Notes under the pieces: generated by a model
Told to the model about the DNA's origin: nothing
Databases searched by the model: none
The model's input: only the letters and a program-made list of their open reading frames with translations
In this document: piece after piece, positions 37,671 to 46,613 of the stretch
Position numbering within the stretch: the first letter of the stretch is position 1
How the letters are laid out: every line of letters begins with the position of its first letter
Translations under genes and position numbers: made by a program
Origin: Methanocaldococcus villosus KIN24-T80
GTDB lineage: Archaea; AGJL01; Methanococci; Methanococcales; Methanocaldococcaceae
Reading direction: 5' to 3'
NCBI RefSeq assembly: GCF_000371805.1
Contig: NZ_AQUK01000001.1
Span: forward strand, 496,001-560,000
Length of the DNA: 64,000 nucleotides

Positions 37671-38479
37671 AAAAATTTTTAAAGAAAATATTTTTAAAAA
37701 CACTTAATGCCTTAGAAAATTATGGAATTTTGAAAATCTATGAAAAAATATTAGAAATGCAAATTGATAAGAATAATTTGCCCAGACATGTTGGCATAAT
37801 AATGGATGGAAACAGAAGAACTGCTGAAATATTTGGGAAAGAAAGATATTATGGGCATTATTTAGGAGCTAAAAAAGTTAAGGAAGTATTGAAATGGGCA
37901 AAAGATTTAGGAATAAAGATTGTTACTTTATATGCCTTTTCATTAGAAAATTTTAAAAGACCTAAAGAAGAAATTGAAAAATTGATGGAATTATTTGAAA
38001 ATAAGTTTTATGAGATTGCTGATGATGAAGAAATACATAAAAATAAAGTTAGAATATTAGCTATAGGTAGAAGACATTTATTACCTGAAAATGTTAGAAA
38101 AGCTATAGATTATGCTGAAAGTAAAACAAAAAATTATAATAATTTTTATGTGGTTGTTGCTATAGCCTATGGAGGTCAACAGGAAATAATAGATGCTGTA
38201 AAAAAAATAGCATATAAAGTTAAAAATGGAGAAATAAACCCTGAAGATATTGACAAAGATTTAATAGATAAACACCTATACACTGCTAATTTACCATTTC
38301 CAAATCCTGATTTGATAATAAGAACTTCTGGGGAGGAGAGGATAAGCAATTTTTTAATTTGGCAGAGCTCATATTCTGAATTATATTTTTGTGATATATA
38401 TTGGCCATTATTTAGAAAAGTTGATTTTTTAAGAGCTATAAGAGAATATCAGAAAAGAGAAAGAAGGTTTGGAAAATAA
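37667..38479 (+). CDS. uppS: Isoprenyl (di-trans,poly-cis) diphosphate synthase
   Basis: A 270-residue cis-prenyltransferase that lengthens farnesyl- or geranylgeranyl-diphosphate to the polyprenol used as glycosyl carrier lipid. HVGIIMDGNRRTAE has the catalytic aspartate; LYAFSLENFKRP, DLIIRTSGEERISNFLIWQSSYSE and the C-terminal FLRAIREYQKRERRFG are family hallmarks. Archaeal members serve S-layer and archaellin glycosylation. It starts with TTG at 37667 after GGTGA, overlapping the MtxX stop. Confidence 0.93.
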   Translation: MKKFLKKIFLKTLNALENYGILKIYEKILEMQIDKNNLPRHVGIIMDGNRRTAEIFGKERYYGHYLGAKKVKEVLKWAKDLGIKIVTLYAFSLENFKRPKEEIEKLMELFENKFYEIADDEEIHKNKVRILAIGRRHLLPENVRKAIDYAESKTKNYNNFYVVVAIAYGGQQEIIDAVKKIAYKVKNGEINPEDIDKDLIDKHLYTANLPFPNPDLIIRTSGEERISNFLIWQSSYSELYFCDIYWPLFRKVDFLRAIREYQKRERRFGK

Positions 38480-38481
38480 AA

Positions 38482-39201
38482 TTAGAAATCTAAGCTAATA
38501 ATCTCAACATCCAATTTTTCTTCCAATATGTTTTTAAACTTCTTCAGCCCATAAACTTCAGTTCCATAATGTGTAGCATCAATAACACTGAAATTCATAT
38601 CTTCAGCTAAGATTCTTGCATGGTGAGTTAGATCTCCTGAAATATAAACATCTGAATTTTTAGCAGCATGTATTATACTTTTTTGAGATAGTCCATAGCC
38701 AGATAGTACTGCTAGTTTAAAGTTTTCTATATCTTTAGGATTTACAACTATAGGATTTTTACATAAATTCTCCTTAACAATGTCTAATAACTCTTTAAAT
38801 GTTCCTTCAAAAATCCCTACTCTTCCAAGTCCATTATCATATAGAGGTTGAATGTTTTTTAAATTAAATAGTTCAGATAAAGCATCATTTAGAAAGGCTA
38901 CATCTAAGTTTGTATGTGCAGAATAAAGAACAATTTTATTATTAATCAGTAATTCTAACTTTTTATAAACCACTCCAGTAAATTTATTTATTGGATCTTT
39001 TAATAGAGGATGATGAGTAAAGAGAAAATCAACTCCTTCTTTTACAGCCTTTTTTATGACTTCTAATGAAGGATCTAAAGCCACCCCTAATTTATTAACC
39101 TCTCTATCTTCTCCAACCTGTAAGCCTACATTATCCCCTTCAATAGCCATTTCTGTTGGGGCAAGATTTTCTATAATTTCAATGATCTCATAAACATTCA
39201 T
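38482..39201 (-). CDS. Nif3-like dinuclear metal center protein
   Basis: A 239-residue protein of the Nif3/DUF34 family, hexameric toroids with a two-metal site. EGDNVGLQVGE, VDFLFTHHPLLKD, LYSAHTNLDVA and the late FSVIDATHYGTEVYGL carry the metal-binding histidines and glutamate. Some members are GTP cyclohydrolase-like; the role is unclear. I start it at the ATG at 39201 because GGTGAT lies four bases upstream; the open frame continues into the decayed IS element but that is not coding. Converges with uppS two bases away. Confidence 0.87.
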   Translation of the reverse strand: MNVYEIIEIIENLAPTEMAIEGDNVGLQVGEDREVNKLGVALDPSLEVIKKAVKEGVDFLFTHHPLLKDPINKFTGVVYKKLELLINNKIVLYSAHTNLDVAFLNDALSELFNLKNIQPLYDNGLGRVGIFEGTFKELLDIVKENLCKNPIVVNPKDIENFKLAVLSGYGLSQKSIIHAAKNSDVYISGDLTHHARILAEDMNFSVIDATHYGTEVYGLKKFKNILEEKLDVEIISLDF

Positions 39202-39253
39202 ATAATCACCAATAAATATTTTAAATATCTTAATATTTATATAACGCTCATCT

Positions 39254-40181
39254 TCAACTACCATTACCTAACATAATTATCAGCAATTTGATAAACCAGT
39301 TTGATTTGTAGTTATAAATGAATGTGTAGAAGCTTACGTATATGTGGAGATTTTTCCTGGAAATTCCTCTGTGTTTTCTTAAATAGGGTTTGATTATCGA
39401 ATGGAAGCATTCGTAGTTATTAATGTGAGAGAACCCGTTAGAATATTCTTTCGACGCATGATTGACTGTTAAATGCACAGATACTTCGGATGTGAGCTTA
39501 AATTTTCATAGATGGTATATTCGTCCGTATTAACGATTAAATCGTCTGAATTCACTCCATCAACCATTTTCCCATAAACTAACTTTGCTTAAACTAACTT
39601 CTACTGAGGTAAAGACCCTCTTCTCCATTCTGCTGTACAGTGTTATTATTGGAGGTCTCTCAGTTCTGTATGTTCCCTTGCCTCTCCTTTTTAAATTTCT
39701 TCTTCGTCTGTTTTCTTTTTTTAATTCCTTTATCTCCAGCGTTAACATAGAATTCGTCTATTTCTATCACATTTCCAGCAATTTTTTTTAAAATATTGTC
39801 TTTTTCAGATAACTCCATAACTTCCTCCGAGAAATAGTAAACGGTTCTGTAATCTCTCTCCAGTTTTTCAGATATCTGTTTAATGGATGAATTTTTTCAG
39901 GTTTTTGATGATGTAGAACATCTCTCCCAGTGACATCTGCTTTTTGGCGAATATCGTTCCAGTTAAATCGTTGAAGTGTCTCCTGCACGAGTTGCATCTG
40001 TATCTCTGAATGTATGGTTTATTTCTCTCTTTACCCTTTAAAATAACATCTCTCGAATGTAGTATGGACAAACATAGCCCCTACTCCATCTAATCTGCCT
40101 TATAACTTCAATACACTCCTTATTTCCTGGTATGAATAACCCATATATTTTAGCGCTTATAAAACTATTTATGGCAATCAT
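39254..40181 (-). pseudogene. Decayed IS1595/ISXO2-family transposase
   Basis: A transposase broken by at least five frameshifts. Reading across frames, the minus strand gives an ATG at 40181, then GLFIPGNKECIEVIRQIRW and a zinc ribbon CPY(C)HSRDVILKG...YRCNSCRRHF, then KQISEKLERDYRTVYYF, EIDEFYVNAGDKG (first catalytic Asp), RRGKGTYRTERPPIITLYSR, NSDDLIVNTDEYTIYE (second Asp) and NHASKEYSNGFSHINNYECFHSIIKPYLRKH. Shifts are near 40060, 39890, 39715, 39565 and 39470, several in A runs. Codons with CG (cga, tcg, acg) are frequent here and rare in flanking genes, which points to acquisition from elsewhere. Confidence 0.82.
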
Positions 40182-40197
40182 TGTTTATATAGGTAAT
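39263..40197. mobile_element. Degenerate IS1595/ISXO2-like insertion element
   Basis: About 935 bases between Nif3-like and fsr genes. The ends share an outward inverted match, ATTACCTA followed by A/T-rich sequence (39263-39270 on the plus strand and 40190-40197 on the minus), consistent with decayed terminal inverted repeats. No clean 8-base target duplication can be seen. The element fills the only gap over 300 bases in this window (39202-40257); it holds only the broken transposase. Confidence 0.7.
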
Positions 40198-40225
40198 CAT
40201 GGATGAACATGAACGTTTATATAAT
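40183..40225 (+). promoter_or_regulatory. fsr promoter region, two TATA-like boxes
   Basis: TTTATATAAT at 40216-40225 is a TATA box that would start RNA near 40246, just before the RBS GGTGAT at 40248-40253. A second box, TTTATATAG at 40183-40191, lies in the right end of the decayed IS and would start RNA near 40214, giving a leader of about 44 bases. Either or both may drive fsr. Confidence 0.45.
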
Positions 40226-40257
40226 TTTAAGCATACATTTATTTTTTGGTGATAAGA

Positions 40258-42105
40258 ATGGAATGGAAATTAAGTAAGATATATGATACTGGGTTTTGTT
40301 CATTATGTTCAACATGTTCAATAGTATGTCCAAATAATTTAATAGCTTTTGATAATAGGCCATATCTAAAAGATGAATGTTTAAGAAAAGGAAATGGAAT
40401 GTGTTTTGAAGTGTGTCCAAGAGTTTCTTCTGGAAAATATCAAATAAAAATTAGGGAAGGATTTAAAGAGGAATACTATTATGGAAAATCTGATATAGAA
40501 GGACAGGATGGAGGAGTTGTTACAAAGTTTTTGCTTTATTTACTTGAAAATAATAAAATAGATGCTGCTATAGTTGTAGGAGATGAAAATTGGAAACCTG
40601 TATCTTTAGTAGTTAAAGATAAAGAAGATTTATTAAAAACATCAAAATCAAAATATTTCATATCTACATTAGAAGCTTTAAAAGAAGCTGCTGAAAGAGG
40701 TTTTGAAAAAGTAGCTGTTGTAGGGTTACCTTGCCAAATAAATGGATTAAGAAAATTACAGTATTTCCCATACTTAGCAAAACATGATTTTGAGCTGGGA
40801 AGAAATGGAAAGCCTATAAAGTTACCAAAGATAGAGTATTTAATAGGGCTGTTCTGCCATGGTAAATTTAGCTATGAATCAGTAATTAAAGCTCTTGAAA
40901 AGAGGGGTATTAAAATTGAAGATGTTAAAAAGTTTGATATTAAGAAAGACTTATTTGTTTATCTTTCTGATAGAGTTGAAAAGATACCATTAGAAGAGTT
41001 AGAAATGTGTAGTGGATGTAAAGTTTGTAGGGACTTTACATCTGAATTAGCTGATGTATCTGTAGGTTCAGTAGGATCTCCAGAAGGATATTCAACAATT
41101 ATAATAAGGACAAAAAAAGGAGAAGAAATTAAGAATGCTATAGAATTAAAAGAAGGAGTTGATGTTGAAAAAATAAAGAAATTAGCTGAGAAAAAGATAA
41201 AGAGATTCAAAAAAGAGATAGAGAGAAGAAAAGAAAATAATGAGTTTGTATCATTCTACTGGACATCTGATTATGGAGGAGTAGGAAAAAGAGCAGATGG
41301 AACTTACTTTATAAGAATTAGAGCAAAACCTGCAGGATTCTATGATAAGGAATGTGTTAAAGTAATTTTAGATATTGTAGATAAATATAATTTAAGATTA
41401 AAAGTAACTGATAGGCAGGGCTTTGAATTACATAATGTTTCAGGGTTTGATGTAGAAGATATTATAGAAGAATTAAATAAACATAATATTATAACTGGTT
41501 CTGAAGGTCCATTAGTTAGAGTAACACTAGCATGTCCAGGAGAGGGTAATTGTAGCAGTGGGATAATAAAGACTGAAGAAGTGGCAAAAATAATAGAAGA
41601 AAACTTTAAAGAATACCCTGCCCCATATAAATTTAAAATAGCTATAAGTGGATGTCCTAATAAATGTGTAAGGCCAAACATTCATGATATTGGTATTGTA
41701 GGAGTTAGATATCCAAAAGTTAATGATAACTGTAATGGATGTGGAAGATGTTATGAAGTTTGTAAAGTTGAAGCTATAGATATAAGGGGAGAAACTAGCT
41801 ACACAAACTATAATGTCTGTATAGGTTGTGGAAAATGTATAAAAGAGTGTCCAAATGATGCAAGAGAAGTATTAGAAGAAGGTTACTTACTATATATAGG
41901 AGGTAAAAGTGGAAGAGAAGTTGTAGAAGGTGTGAAAATAGGAATAATAAAAGATAATGACACAATAATAAAAATTATAGACAATGTTTTAAAAACTTAT
42001 AAGAAATATGCTAAAAAACCACAAAGAGAAAGACTATCAGCTGTTATGGAAAGAGTTGGTAAAGGTAAGTTTTTAGATGAAGTTATGAGAGAGATAAATA
42101 TTTAA
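40258..42105 (+). CDS. fsr: Coenzyme F420-dependent sulfite reductase
   Basis: A 615-residue fusion that reduces sulfite to sulfide with F420H2, letting methanogens detoxify sulfite and use it as a sulfur source; first described in Methanocaldococcus jannaschii. N-terminal half: ferredoxin-like cysteines (C14, C17, C20, C24 and C41, C49, C53) and an FpoF/FrhB-like F420H2 dehydrogenase domain. C-terminal half: dissimilatory-type sulfite reductase with siroheme-cluster motifs C-x5-C at C426/C432 (CPGEGNC) and C-x3-C at C466/C470, plus an inserted two-cluster ferredoxin (CNGCGRCYEVC, CIGCGKCIKEC). GGTGAT at 40248-40253 sets the ATG. In that species it is induced by sulfite; the two TATA-like boxes upstream may be relevant. 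Confidence 0.95.
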   Translation: MEWKLSKIYDTGFCSLCSTCSIVCPNNLIAFDNRPYLKDECLRKGNGMCFEVCPRVSSGKYQIKIREGFKEEYYYGKSDIEGQDGGVVTKFLLYLLENNKIDAAIVVGDENWKPVSLVVKDKEDLLKTSKSKYFISTLEALKEAAERGFEKVAVVGLPCQINGLRKLQYFPYLAKHDFELGRNGKPIKLPKIEYLIGLFCHGKFSYESVIKALEKRGIKIEDVKKFDIKKDLFVYLSDRVEKIPLEELEMCSGCKVCRDFTSELADVSVGSVGSPEGYSTIIIRTKKGEEIKNAIELKEGVDVEKIKKLAEKKIKRFKKEIERRKENNEFVSFYWTSDYGGVGKRADGTYFIRIRAKPAGFYDKECVKVILDIVDKYNLRLKVTDRQGFELHNVSGFDVEDIIEELNKHNIITGSEGPLVRVTLACPGEGNCSSGIIKTEEVAKIIEENFKEYPAPYKFKIAISGCPNKCVRPNIHDIGIVGVRYPKVNDNCNGCGRCYEVCKVEAIDIRGETSYTNYNVCIGCGKCIKECPNDAREVLEEGYLLYIGGKSGREVVEGVKIGIIKDNDTIIKIIDNVLKTYKKYAKKPQRERLSAVMERVGKGKFLDEVMREINI

Positions 42106-42685
42106 GATGGGGAATATCTGAAACATTGACTTCCCAAATAGCTTTATAATTATCAAATAAATTATTTAAATTTTTAAAGTCATATTCTATTTTTATAACT
42201 TTAATATCCTTTGGGACTTTATATATTATATATCCTTCATAACTTTTTTTTGGAGGTATTGCCTCAATAACTAAAGCATTTTTGATATCCAAAACATTCA
42301 TTTCAGCATCATAACTTTTTCCATTTTCATCTAAAAGTGTAAAATCCATATTAGATATTTGATATGGTTTTTTATCTTGCAGATTCTTAGCTTTTATTTT
42401 AACTATCACAAAAGTTTCATTATTTTTAATTTTTCTGTAACCCATATTTCCTTTTAATGTATCAACAATCATAACATCTTCAACAGTGATATTTACTTTT
42501 GAGTTATTTGCAAATTCTCCAATTTTAAGTTTAACTATAACTTCTTTACTATTGTTTATACTAAACTCCCCATCATAAAAACTTTTTTTTACAAAATCTA
42601 AAATTTGCATTCCTGAAAACATTACTATTATAAGTATCAATATAGAAAATATTAAAGTTTTTATATCCAAAATAGTCTCACCCAA
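42083..42685 (-). CDS. Membrane-anchored protein, DUF4352-like
   Basis: A 200-residue protein with one N-terminal transmembrane segment (TLIFSILILIIVMFSGMQIL, residues about 10-30) and an outside beta-rich domain. NETFVIVKIKAKNLQDKKPYQISNMDFTLLDENGKSYDAE and the following AIPPKKSYEGYIIYKVP resemble the immunoglobulin-like DUF4352 fold of extracytoplasmic proteins. The end overlaps the 3' end of fsr on the other strand by 23 bases. Function unknown. Confidence 0.6.
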   Translation of the reverse strand: MGETILDIKTLIFSILILIIVMFSGMQILDFVKKSFYDGEFSINNSKEVIVKLKIGEFANNSKVNITVEDVMIVDTLKGNMGYRKIKNNETFVIVKIKAKNLQDKKPYQISNMDFTLLDENGKSYDAEMNVLDIKNALVIEAIPPKKSYEGYIIYKVPKDIKVIKIEYDFKNLNNLFDNYKAIWEVNVSDIPHLKYLSLS

Positions 42686-42768
42686 AATATTAATACTATA
42701 AAAATTTTATATTTTATAATATAAACATTTATAGCCCATATGTGATAAAATATATAAAAGGTGGGGAT

Positions 42769-43101
42769 ATGAAAATTTTATTTTATCTATTTGTTGAAAG
42801 TGAAAATATTGGAAAAGCTATAAATGCCCTATCAGAAGGAGGAATAACAGGATTTTTTTTATATGATTACAAAGGGATGTCTCCAGAAGAATGGAAAGGT
42901 TTTTTAATAGATGAAGATCCAGAAAAAGCTATAAAAGCTATACAAAATTTAGCAAAAAATGCCATATTAATAGGAACTGTTATTGATGAAAAAAAAGCTA
43001 TACATATAGAGAAAGCTATCAAAGAAAGATTAAAAGATTGTAAATACACCATTATTCAGATTCCTGTGTTGAAAATTGAAGTGAATTATGTGGGAGAATG
43101 A
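42769..43101 (+). CDS. Conserved methanogen protein, MJ1244 family (PII-like fold suspected)
   Basis: A 110-residue protein that I associate with the MJ1244 family of methanogens. [33 protein letters not shown] and [16 protein letters not shown], with a strand-helix-strand pattern, suggest a ferredoxin-like or PII-like fold. The ATG at 42769 follows GGTGGGGAT. It overlaps DUF134 by ATGA and is the first gene of an operon ending in atwA, so it may relate to methyl-coenzyme M reductase activation or its regulation. Function unknown. Confidence 0.6.
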   Translation: MKILFYLFVESENIGKAINALSEGGITGFFLYDYKGMSPEEWKGFLIDEDPEKAIKAIQNLAKNAILIGTVIDEKKAIHIEKAIKERLKDCKYTIIQIPVLKIEVNYVGE

Positions 43102-43454
43102 GGGGTAGAAAAAAGCTACCAAGATACATTTCAGAATTACCAAAATTTAAAATATTTAAACCTGCTGGAAAACCATTAGAAAATTTAGAAAAAGTAAAAA
43201 TAAACATTGATGAGCTTGAAGCTATAAGATTAGTTGATTATCTTGATTATACTCAAGAAGAAGCTGCAAAACTCATGGGCATTTCAAGAAGGGTGTTGTG
43301 GAACCTTTTAACAGAAGGGAGAAAAAAAGTTGCTGATGCTATAATCAATGGGAAAGCTTTGATTATAGAGGAAAACAATTATATCATAAGAGAGTGTCAT
43401 CAATGCATAGGCCATAGATTTGGATGGAAAAAGCATTGTAGGTGGGAATTATGA
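43098..43454 (+). CDS. DUF134 family helix-turn-helix protein
   Basis: A 118-residue protein of the DUF134 / UPF0251 group. [24 protein letters not shown] and [43 protein letters not shown] form a sigma-70 region 4-like helix-turn-helix; the end has a Cys/His patch, [16 protein letters not shown], that may bind a metal. A metal-responsive regulator is a fair inference. It overlaps both its neighbours by four bases and precedes atwA, so it may control that operon. Confidence 0.8.
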   Translation: MRGRKKLPRYISELPKFKIFKPAGKPLENLEKVKINIDELEAIRLVDYLDYTQEEAAKLMGISRRVLWNLLTEGRKKVADAIINGKALIIEENNYIIRECHQCIGHRFGWKKHCRWEL

Positions 43455-45052
43455 TATTATTGGAGGTTAAAAATGTTACTAAAAGATTTGGAGGTAAAGA
43501 AGTGTTAAAAAATATATCATTCACTTTGAATGAAGGAGAGAGTTTAGGGATATTAGGAAAAAGTGGAGCTGGTAAATCTGTGTTATTACATATGCTTAGA
43601 GGGATGGAAGGGTATGAACCTGATGAAGGGGAGATAATATACCATGTCTCATACTGTGACAACTGCGGTTATGTTGATGTTCCATCTAAGGATGGAGAAA
43701 AGTGTAAGAAATGTGGTAGTACATTAAAAAAGATAGAAGTTAATTTTTGGAAAGATAAAAATTATCTCTATAACTTAAAGAAAAAAATAGCTATAATGTT
43801 ACAGAGAACATTTGCTTTATATGGAGAAAAAACAGTTATTGAAAATATATTAGAAGCTCTCCATCAAGCAGGTTATGAAGGAAAGGAAGCTATAGATAAA
43901 GCCTTAGAATTGATAAAAATAGTTAAGTTAGAGCATAGAATAACACATATAGCAAGAGATCTAAGTGGAGGGGAAAAGCAAAGAGTTGTTTTAGCTAGAC
44001 AAATAGCTAAAGAACCTTTTATATTTTTAGCTGATGAGCCTACTGGAACTCTTGATCCACAAACAGCAAAACTAGTTCATTCAGCTTTAAAAGAATTAGT
44101 CATAAAAAATAAAATATCTTTAATTTTAACATCTCACTGGCCAGAGGTAATTGCTGAATTAACAGAGAAAGCTATTTGGTTAGATAAAGGAGAGATAATA
44201 GCTGAAGGTAGTTCAGATGAGATTGTTAATAAGTTTATGGAACAAGTAGGTAAGTTTGAAAAACCAAAAATTGAAGTAGAAATAAAAGAGGATATTATAA
44301 GGCTTGAAAATATATCAAAGCATTATTGTTCTGTTGAAAGAGGAGTAATAAAAGCAGTTGATAATGTTTCTTTAACTATAAAAGAGAATGAAATATTTGG
44401 TTTAGTTGGTGCTAGTGGGGCAGGAAAAACTACATTAGCTAAGATAATAGCTGGAGTCTTACCACCATCAAAAGGAAAATATTGGTTTAGAGTTGGAGAT
44501 GAATGGGTAGACATGACTCAACCAGGCCCATTAGGTAGAGGAAGGGCTAAGAGATATATAGGAATTCTCTTCCAAGAATATGCATTGTATCCACACAGAA
44601 CAATATTGGAAAACTTAACAGAAGCTATAGGGTTAGAATTGCCTGATGAATTTGCATTTATGAAAGCAACTCATACACTAGTGTCTGTTGGTTTCTCTGA
44701 AGAAGAGGCAGAAGAAATATTAAATAAATATCCTAATGAATTAAGTGTTGGAGAAAGACATAGATGTGCCCTTGCACAGGTGTTAATAAAAGAGCCTAGG
44801 GTAGTAATATTAGATGAGCCCACAGGAACTATGGATCCAATAACAAGAAATATTGTGGCTAATTCAATACTGAAATCAAGAATAGAGTTAGAACAAACAT
44901 ATATTATTGTTTCTCATGATATGGATTTTGTATTAAATGTTTGTGATAGAGCAGGGTTAGTGAGAAATGGAAAGTTAATAAAAGTTGGTAAACCTGATGA
45001 AATTGTTAAGCTATTAACTGAGGAGGAGAAAGAAGAGATGTTAAATCAATAA
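43451..45052 (+). CDS. atwA: Methyl-coenzyme M reductase activation ATPase, component A2 (AtwA)
   Basis: A 533-residue double-ABC protein needed for ATP-dependent reductive activation of methyl-coenzyme M reductase. The first ATPase has Walker [13 protein letters not shown], an inserted zinc ribbon [21 protein letters not shown], and signature [14 protein letters not shown]; the second has [13 protein letters not shown] and [13 protein letters not shown], with [13 protein letters not shown]. The ribosome binding site GGTGGG at 43441-43446 sets the ATG at 43451. Ends converging with a HisA-like gene by 12 bases. Confidence 0.93.
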   Translation: MILLEVKNVTKRFGGKEVLKNISFTLNEGESLGILGKSGAGKSVLLHMLRGMEGYEPDEGEIIYHVSYCDNCGYVDVPSKDGEKCKKCGSTLKKIEVNFWKDKNYLYNLKKKIAIMLQRTFALYGEKTVIENILEALHQAGYEGKEAIDKALELIKIVKLEHRITHIARDLSGGEKQRVVLARQIAKEPFIFLADEPTGTLDPQTAKLVHSALKELVIKNKISLILTSHWPEVIAELTEKAIWLDKGEIIAEGSSDEIVNKFMEQVGKFEKPKIEVEIKEDIIRLENISKHYCSVERGVIKAVDNVSLTIKENEIFGLVGASGAGKTTLAKIIAGVLPPSKGKYWFRVGDEWVDMTQPGPLGRGRAKRYIGILFQEYALYPHRTILENLTEAIGLELPDEFAFMKATHTLVSVGFSEEEAEEILNKYPNELSVGERHRCALAQVLIKEPRVVILDEPTGTMDPITRNIVANSILKSRIELEQTYIIVSHDMDFVLNVCDRAGLVRNGKLIKVGKPDEIVKLLTEEEKEEMLNQ

Positions 45053-45700
45053 TTCATCTAATTTTAACTCTCCACTATGTAAGGCTGTCCCTACTAAAAC
45101 ACCATCAATTCCTAAATCAACACATACTTTTAAATCTTCCTTATTTCTCACACCTCCTCCAACATAAATTGGGTTATTAACCTTTCTCATTACCATATTA
45201 ATTAATTCTTTATTGATCCCTCTTTTTGTTCCTACAGATGAAATATCTAATATAATTAATGGAGTCTTCTCATTAATTAAAGATATTATAAAATCTAAAT
45301 CATAATTTAGTAGCTTATTGTCTTTAAAATCTAAACTAACAAAAACATTTTCTTTTAATAAAGATAAGTCTTTTAAAGTTTCAGTAGCTAATATTATTTT
45401 ATCATTTTCTTTTAAAAATTTTTTACAAATATTAAAATCTTCTCTTCTTCTAATTCCAAAATCTACTATTTTTTTCATTTTTATGTCTTTTATGATATCA
45501 AAATTATTTCCTCTACCCATAATAGCATTTAGATCAGCTATATAAATTCTATTAAAATATTCACTTAAAGCCTCAGATATTTTTATAGGGTTTGGGATAG
45601 GACAAAAGATAGATTTTAATGGTTTATAATCATCTCTTTTTCCACTCTTTCCTGATACAGCCTTTCCATCTTTTATATCAATAACAGGGATAACTTCCAT
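45041..45700 (-). CDS. HisA/HisF-family TIM-barrel protein
   Basis: A 219-residue (beta/alpha)8 protein of the HisA/HisF family. MEVIPVIDIKDGKAV, IYIADLNAIMGR, ISLDFKDNKL-like and the phosphate-binding PIYVGGGVRNKEDLKVCVDLGIDGVLVGTALHSGEL end are visible. The gene is not among his genes here, and it is shorter than canonical HisA, so its substrate may be a different phosphosugar imidazole or another ribotide. I start at 45700 (MEVIPV), where GGTAAT precedes the ATG. Confidence 0.75.
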   Translation of the reverse strand: MEVIPVIDIKDGKAVSGKSGKRDDYKPLKSIFCPIPNPIKISEALSEYFNRIYIADLNAIMGRGNNFDIIKDIKMKKIVDFGIRRREDFNICKKFLKENDKIILATETLKDLSLLKENVFVSLDFKDNKLLNYDLDFIISLINEKTPLIILDISSVGTKRGINKELINMVMRKVNNPIYVGGGVRNKEDLKVCVDLGIDGVLVGTALHSGELKLDELLI

Positions 45701-45778
45701 ATTACCACACACAACAAAAAATTATTTAAAGGAATTATTTAAAAGATTTTAATATAAAACATTTGCTAAGGTGTTTTT

Positions 45779-46156
45779 ATGGTAAATTTTGATAAAGAAA
45801 AAATGTTAAACCCTTCAATTATTGGAGGAATTATTAATGGAATTCTAGGAGCAATATGTTGTTTAGGTTATATTATTGGAGGAGCTATAGCAGCTCATCT
45901 ATATGTCAATGCTGGTGGTAGTTTAGATTATGAGAATTGTGGTATTGTTGGTGCTGTTAGTGGTGTTATTGGAGGAATTATTGCCGCAGTGTTAAACTTT
46001 TTTGTCATGGCATCACTCATGCCTATGTTTGGAGGAGCTAAGGCTTTTGTGATAGCAGGGTCATCTTTTATTATAATGCTAATTAGTGCAATAATCTTTG
46101 GAGCTATCCTTGGAGCTGTTGGAGGATTTATCTATGTTATTATTAAAAATAGGTAA
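45779..46156 (+). CDS. Small glycine-rich membrane protein
   Basis: A 125-residue protein with about four hydrophobic segments separated by glycine-rich loops (GGIINGILGAICCLGYIIGGAIAAHLYV, GIVGAVSGVIGGIIAAVLNF, GAKAFVIAGSSFIIMLISAIIFGAILGAVGGFIYVI). No family name recognised beyond resemblance to small archaeal membrane proteins with DUF5518-type layout. Followed seven bases later by the DUF2085 protein, so perhaps a membrane pair. Confidence 0.6.
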   Translation: MVNFDKEKMLNPSIIGGIINGILGAICCLGYIIGGAIAAHLYVNAGGSLDYENCGIVGAVSGVIGGIIAAVLNFFVMASLMPMFGGAKAFVIAGSSFIIMLISAIIFGAILGAVGGFIYVIIKNR

Positions 46157-46162
46157 TTTATT

Positions 46163-46609
46163 ATGAGATATTATAAAATTTTATTTCTTTTTTCTATATT
46201 TTATATTGGAATATTTTTAGCACCATATACTGCATATTTAGGTGAGAGTTCAGATATTTTTAAATATATATCATTTCTTATATATGCTATCTATTCTACA
46301 ATATGTCACCAACTACCTAGCAGAAGTTATTTCATCTTTGGTCATAAAATGGCTGTGTGTGCAAGATGTTTTGGAATATATACAGGAGTTTTAATTGGAA
46401 TGATTGTTTATCCTTTTATAAAAATTAATAAATTACCAAAATACTATTTAATAATAGCATTAACACCAATGGCTATTGATGGTATTACTCAAATTATTGG
46501 ATTAAGAGAAAGTTTTAATGAATTAAGATTTATAACTGGGTTTATTGCAGGATTTACAATTGTTTTTTACATCCTCCCTATAGTTTTAACAAAATTCCAT
46601 AAAAGGTGA
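46163..46609 (+). CDS. DUF2085 family membrane protein
   Basis: A 148-residue protein with four predicted membrane segments. The DUF2085 motif [28 protein letters not shown] near residue 50 has conserved Cys/His residues facing the membrane surface, and [24 protein letters not shown] near 110 is also typical. Function unknown. The AGGTAAT end of the upstream gene serves as its ribosome binding site, and its own stop is part of the GGTGA before ahcY, so the three genes are translationally linked. Confidence 0.8.
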   Translation: MRYYKILFLFSIFYIGIFLAPYTAYLGESSDIFKYISFLIYAIYSTICHQLPSRSYFIFGHKMAVCARCFGIYTGVLIGMIVYPFIKINKLPKYYLIIALTPMAIDGITQIIGLRESFNELRFITGFIAGFTIVFYILPIVLTKFHKR

Positions 46610-46613
46610 AAAT

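Noticed and set aside
39202-39264. Nif3-like protein extended into the insert (MVVEDERYINIKIFKIF...)
   Set aside because: GGTGAT before 39201 and the family's usual start show this extra 21-residue stretch is not translated.
43384-43662. A minus-strand open frame over the DUF134-atwA junction
   Set aside because: It overlaps two conserved genes on the plus strand and has no ribosome binding site or family match.
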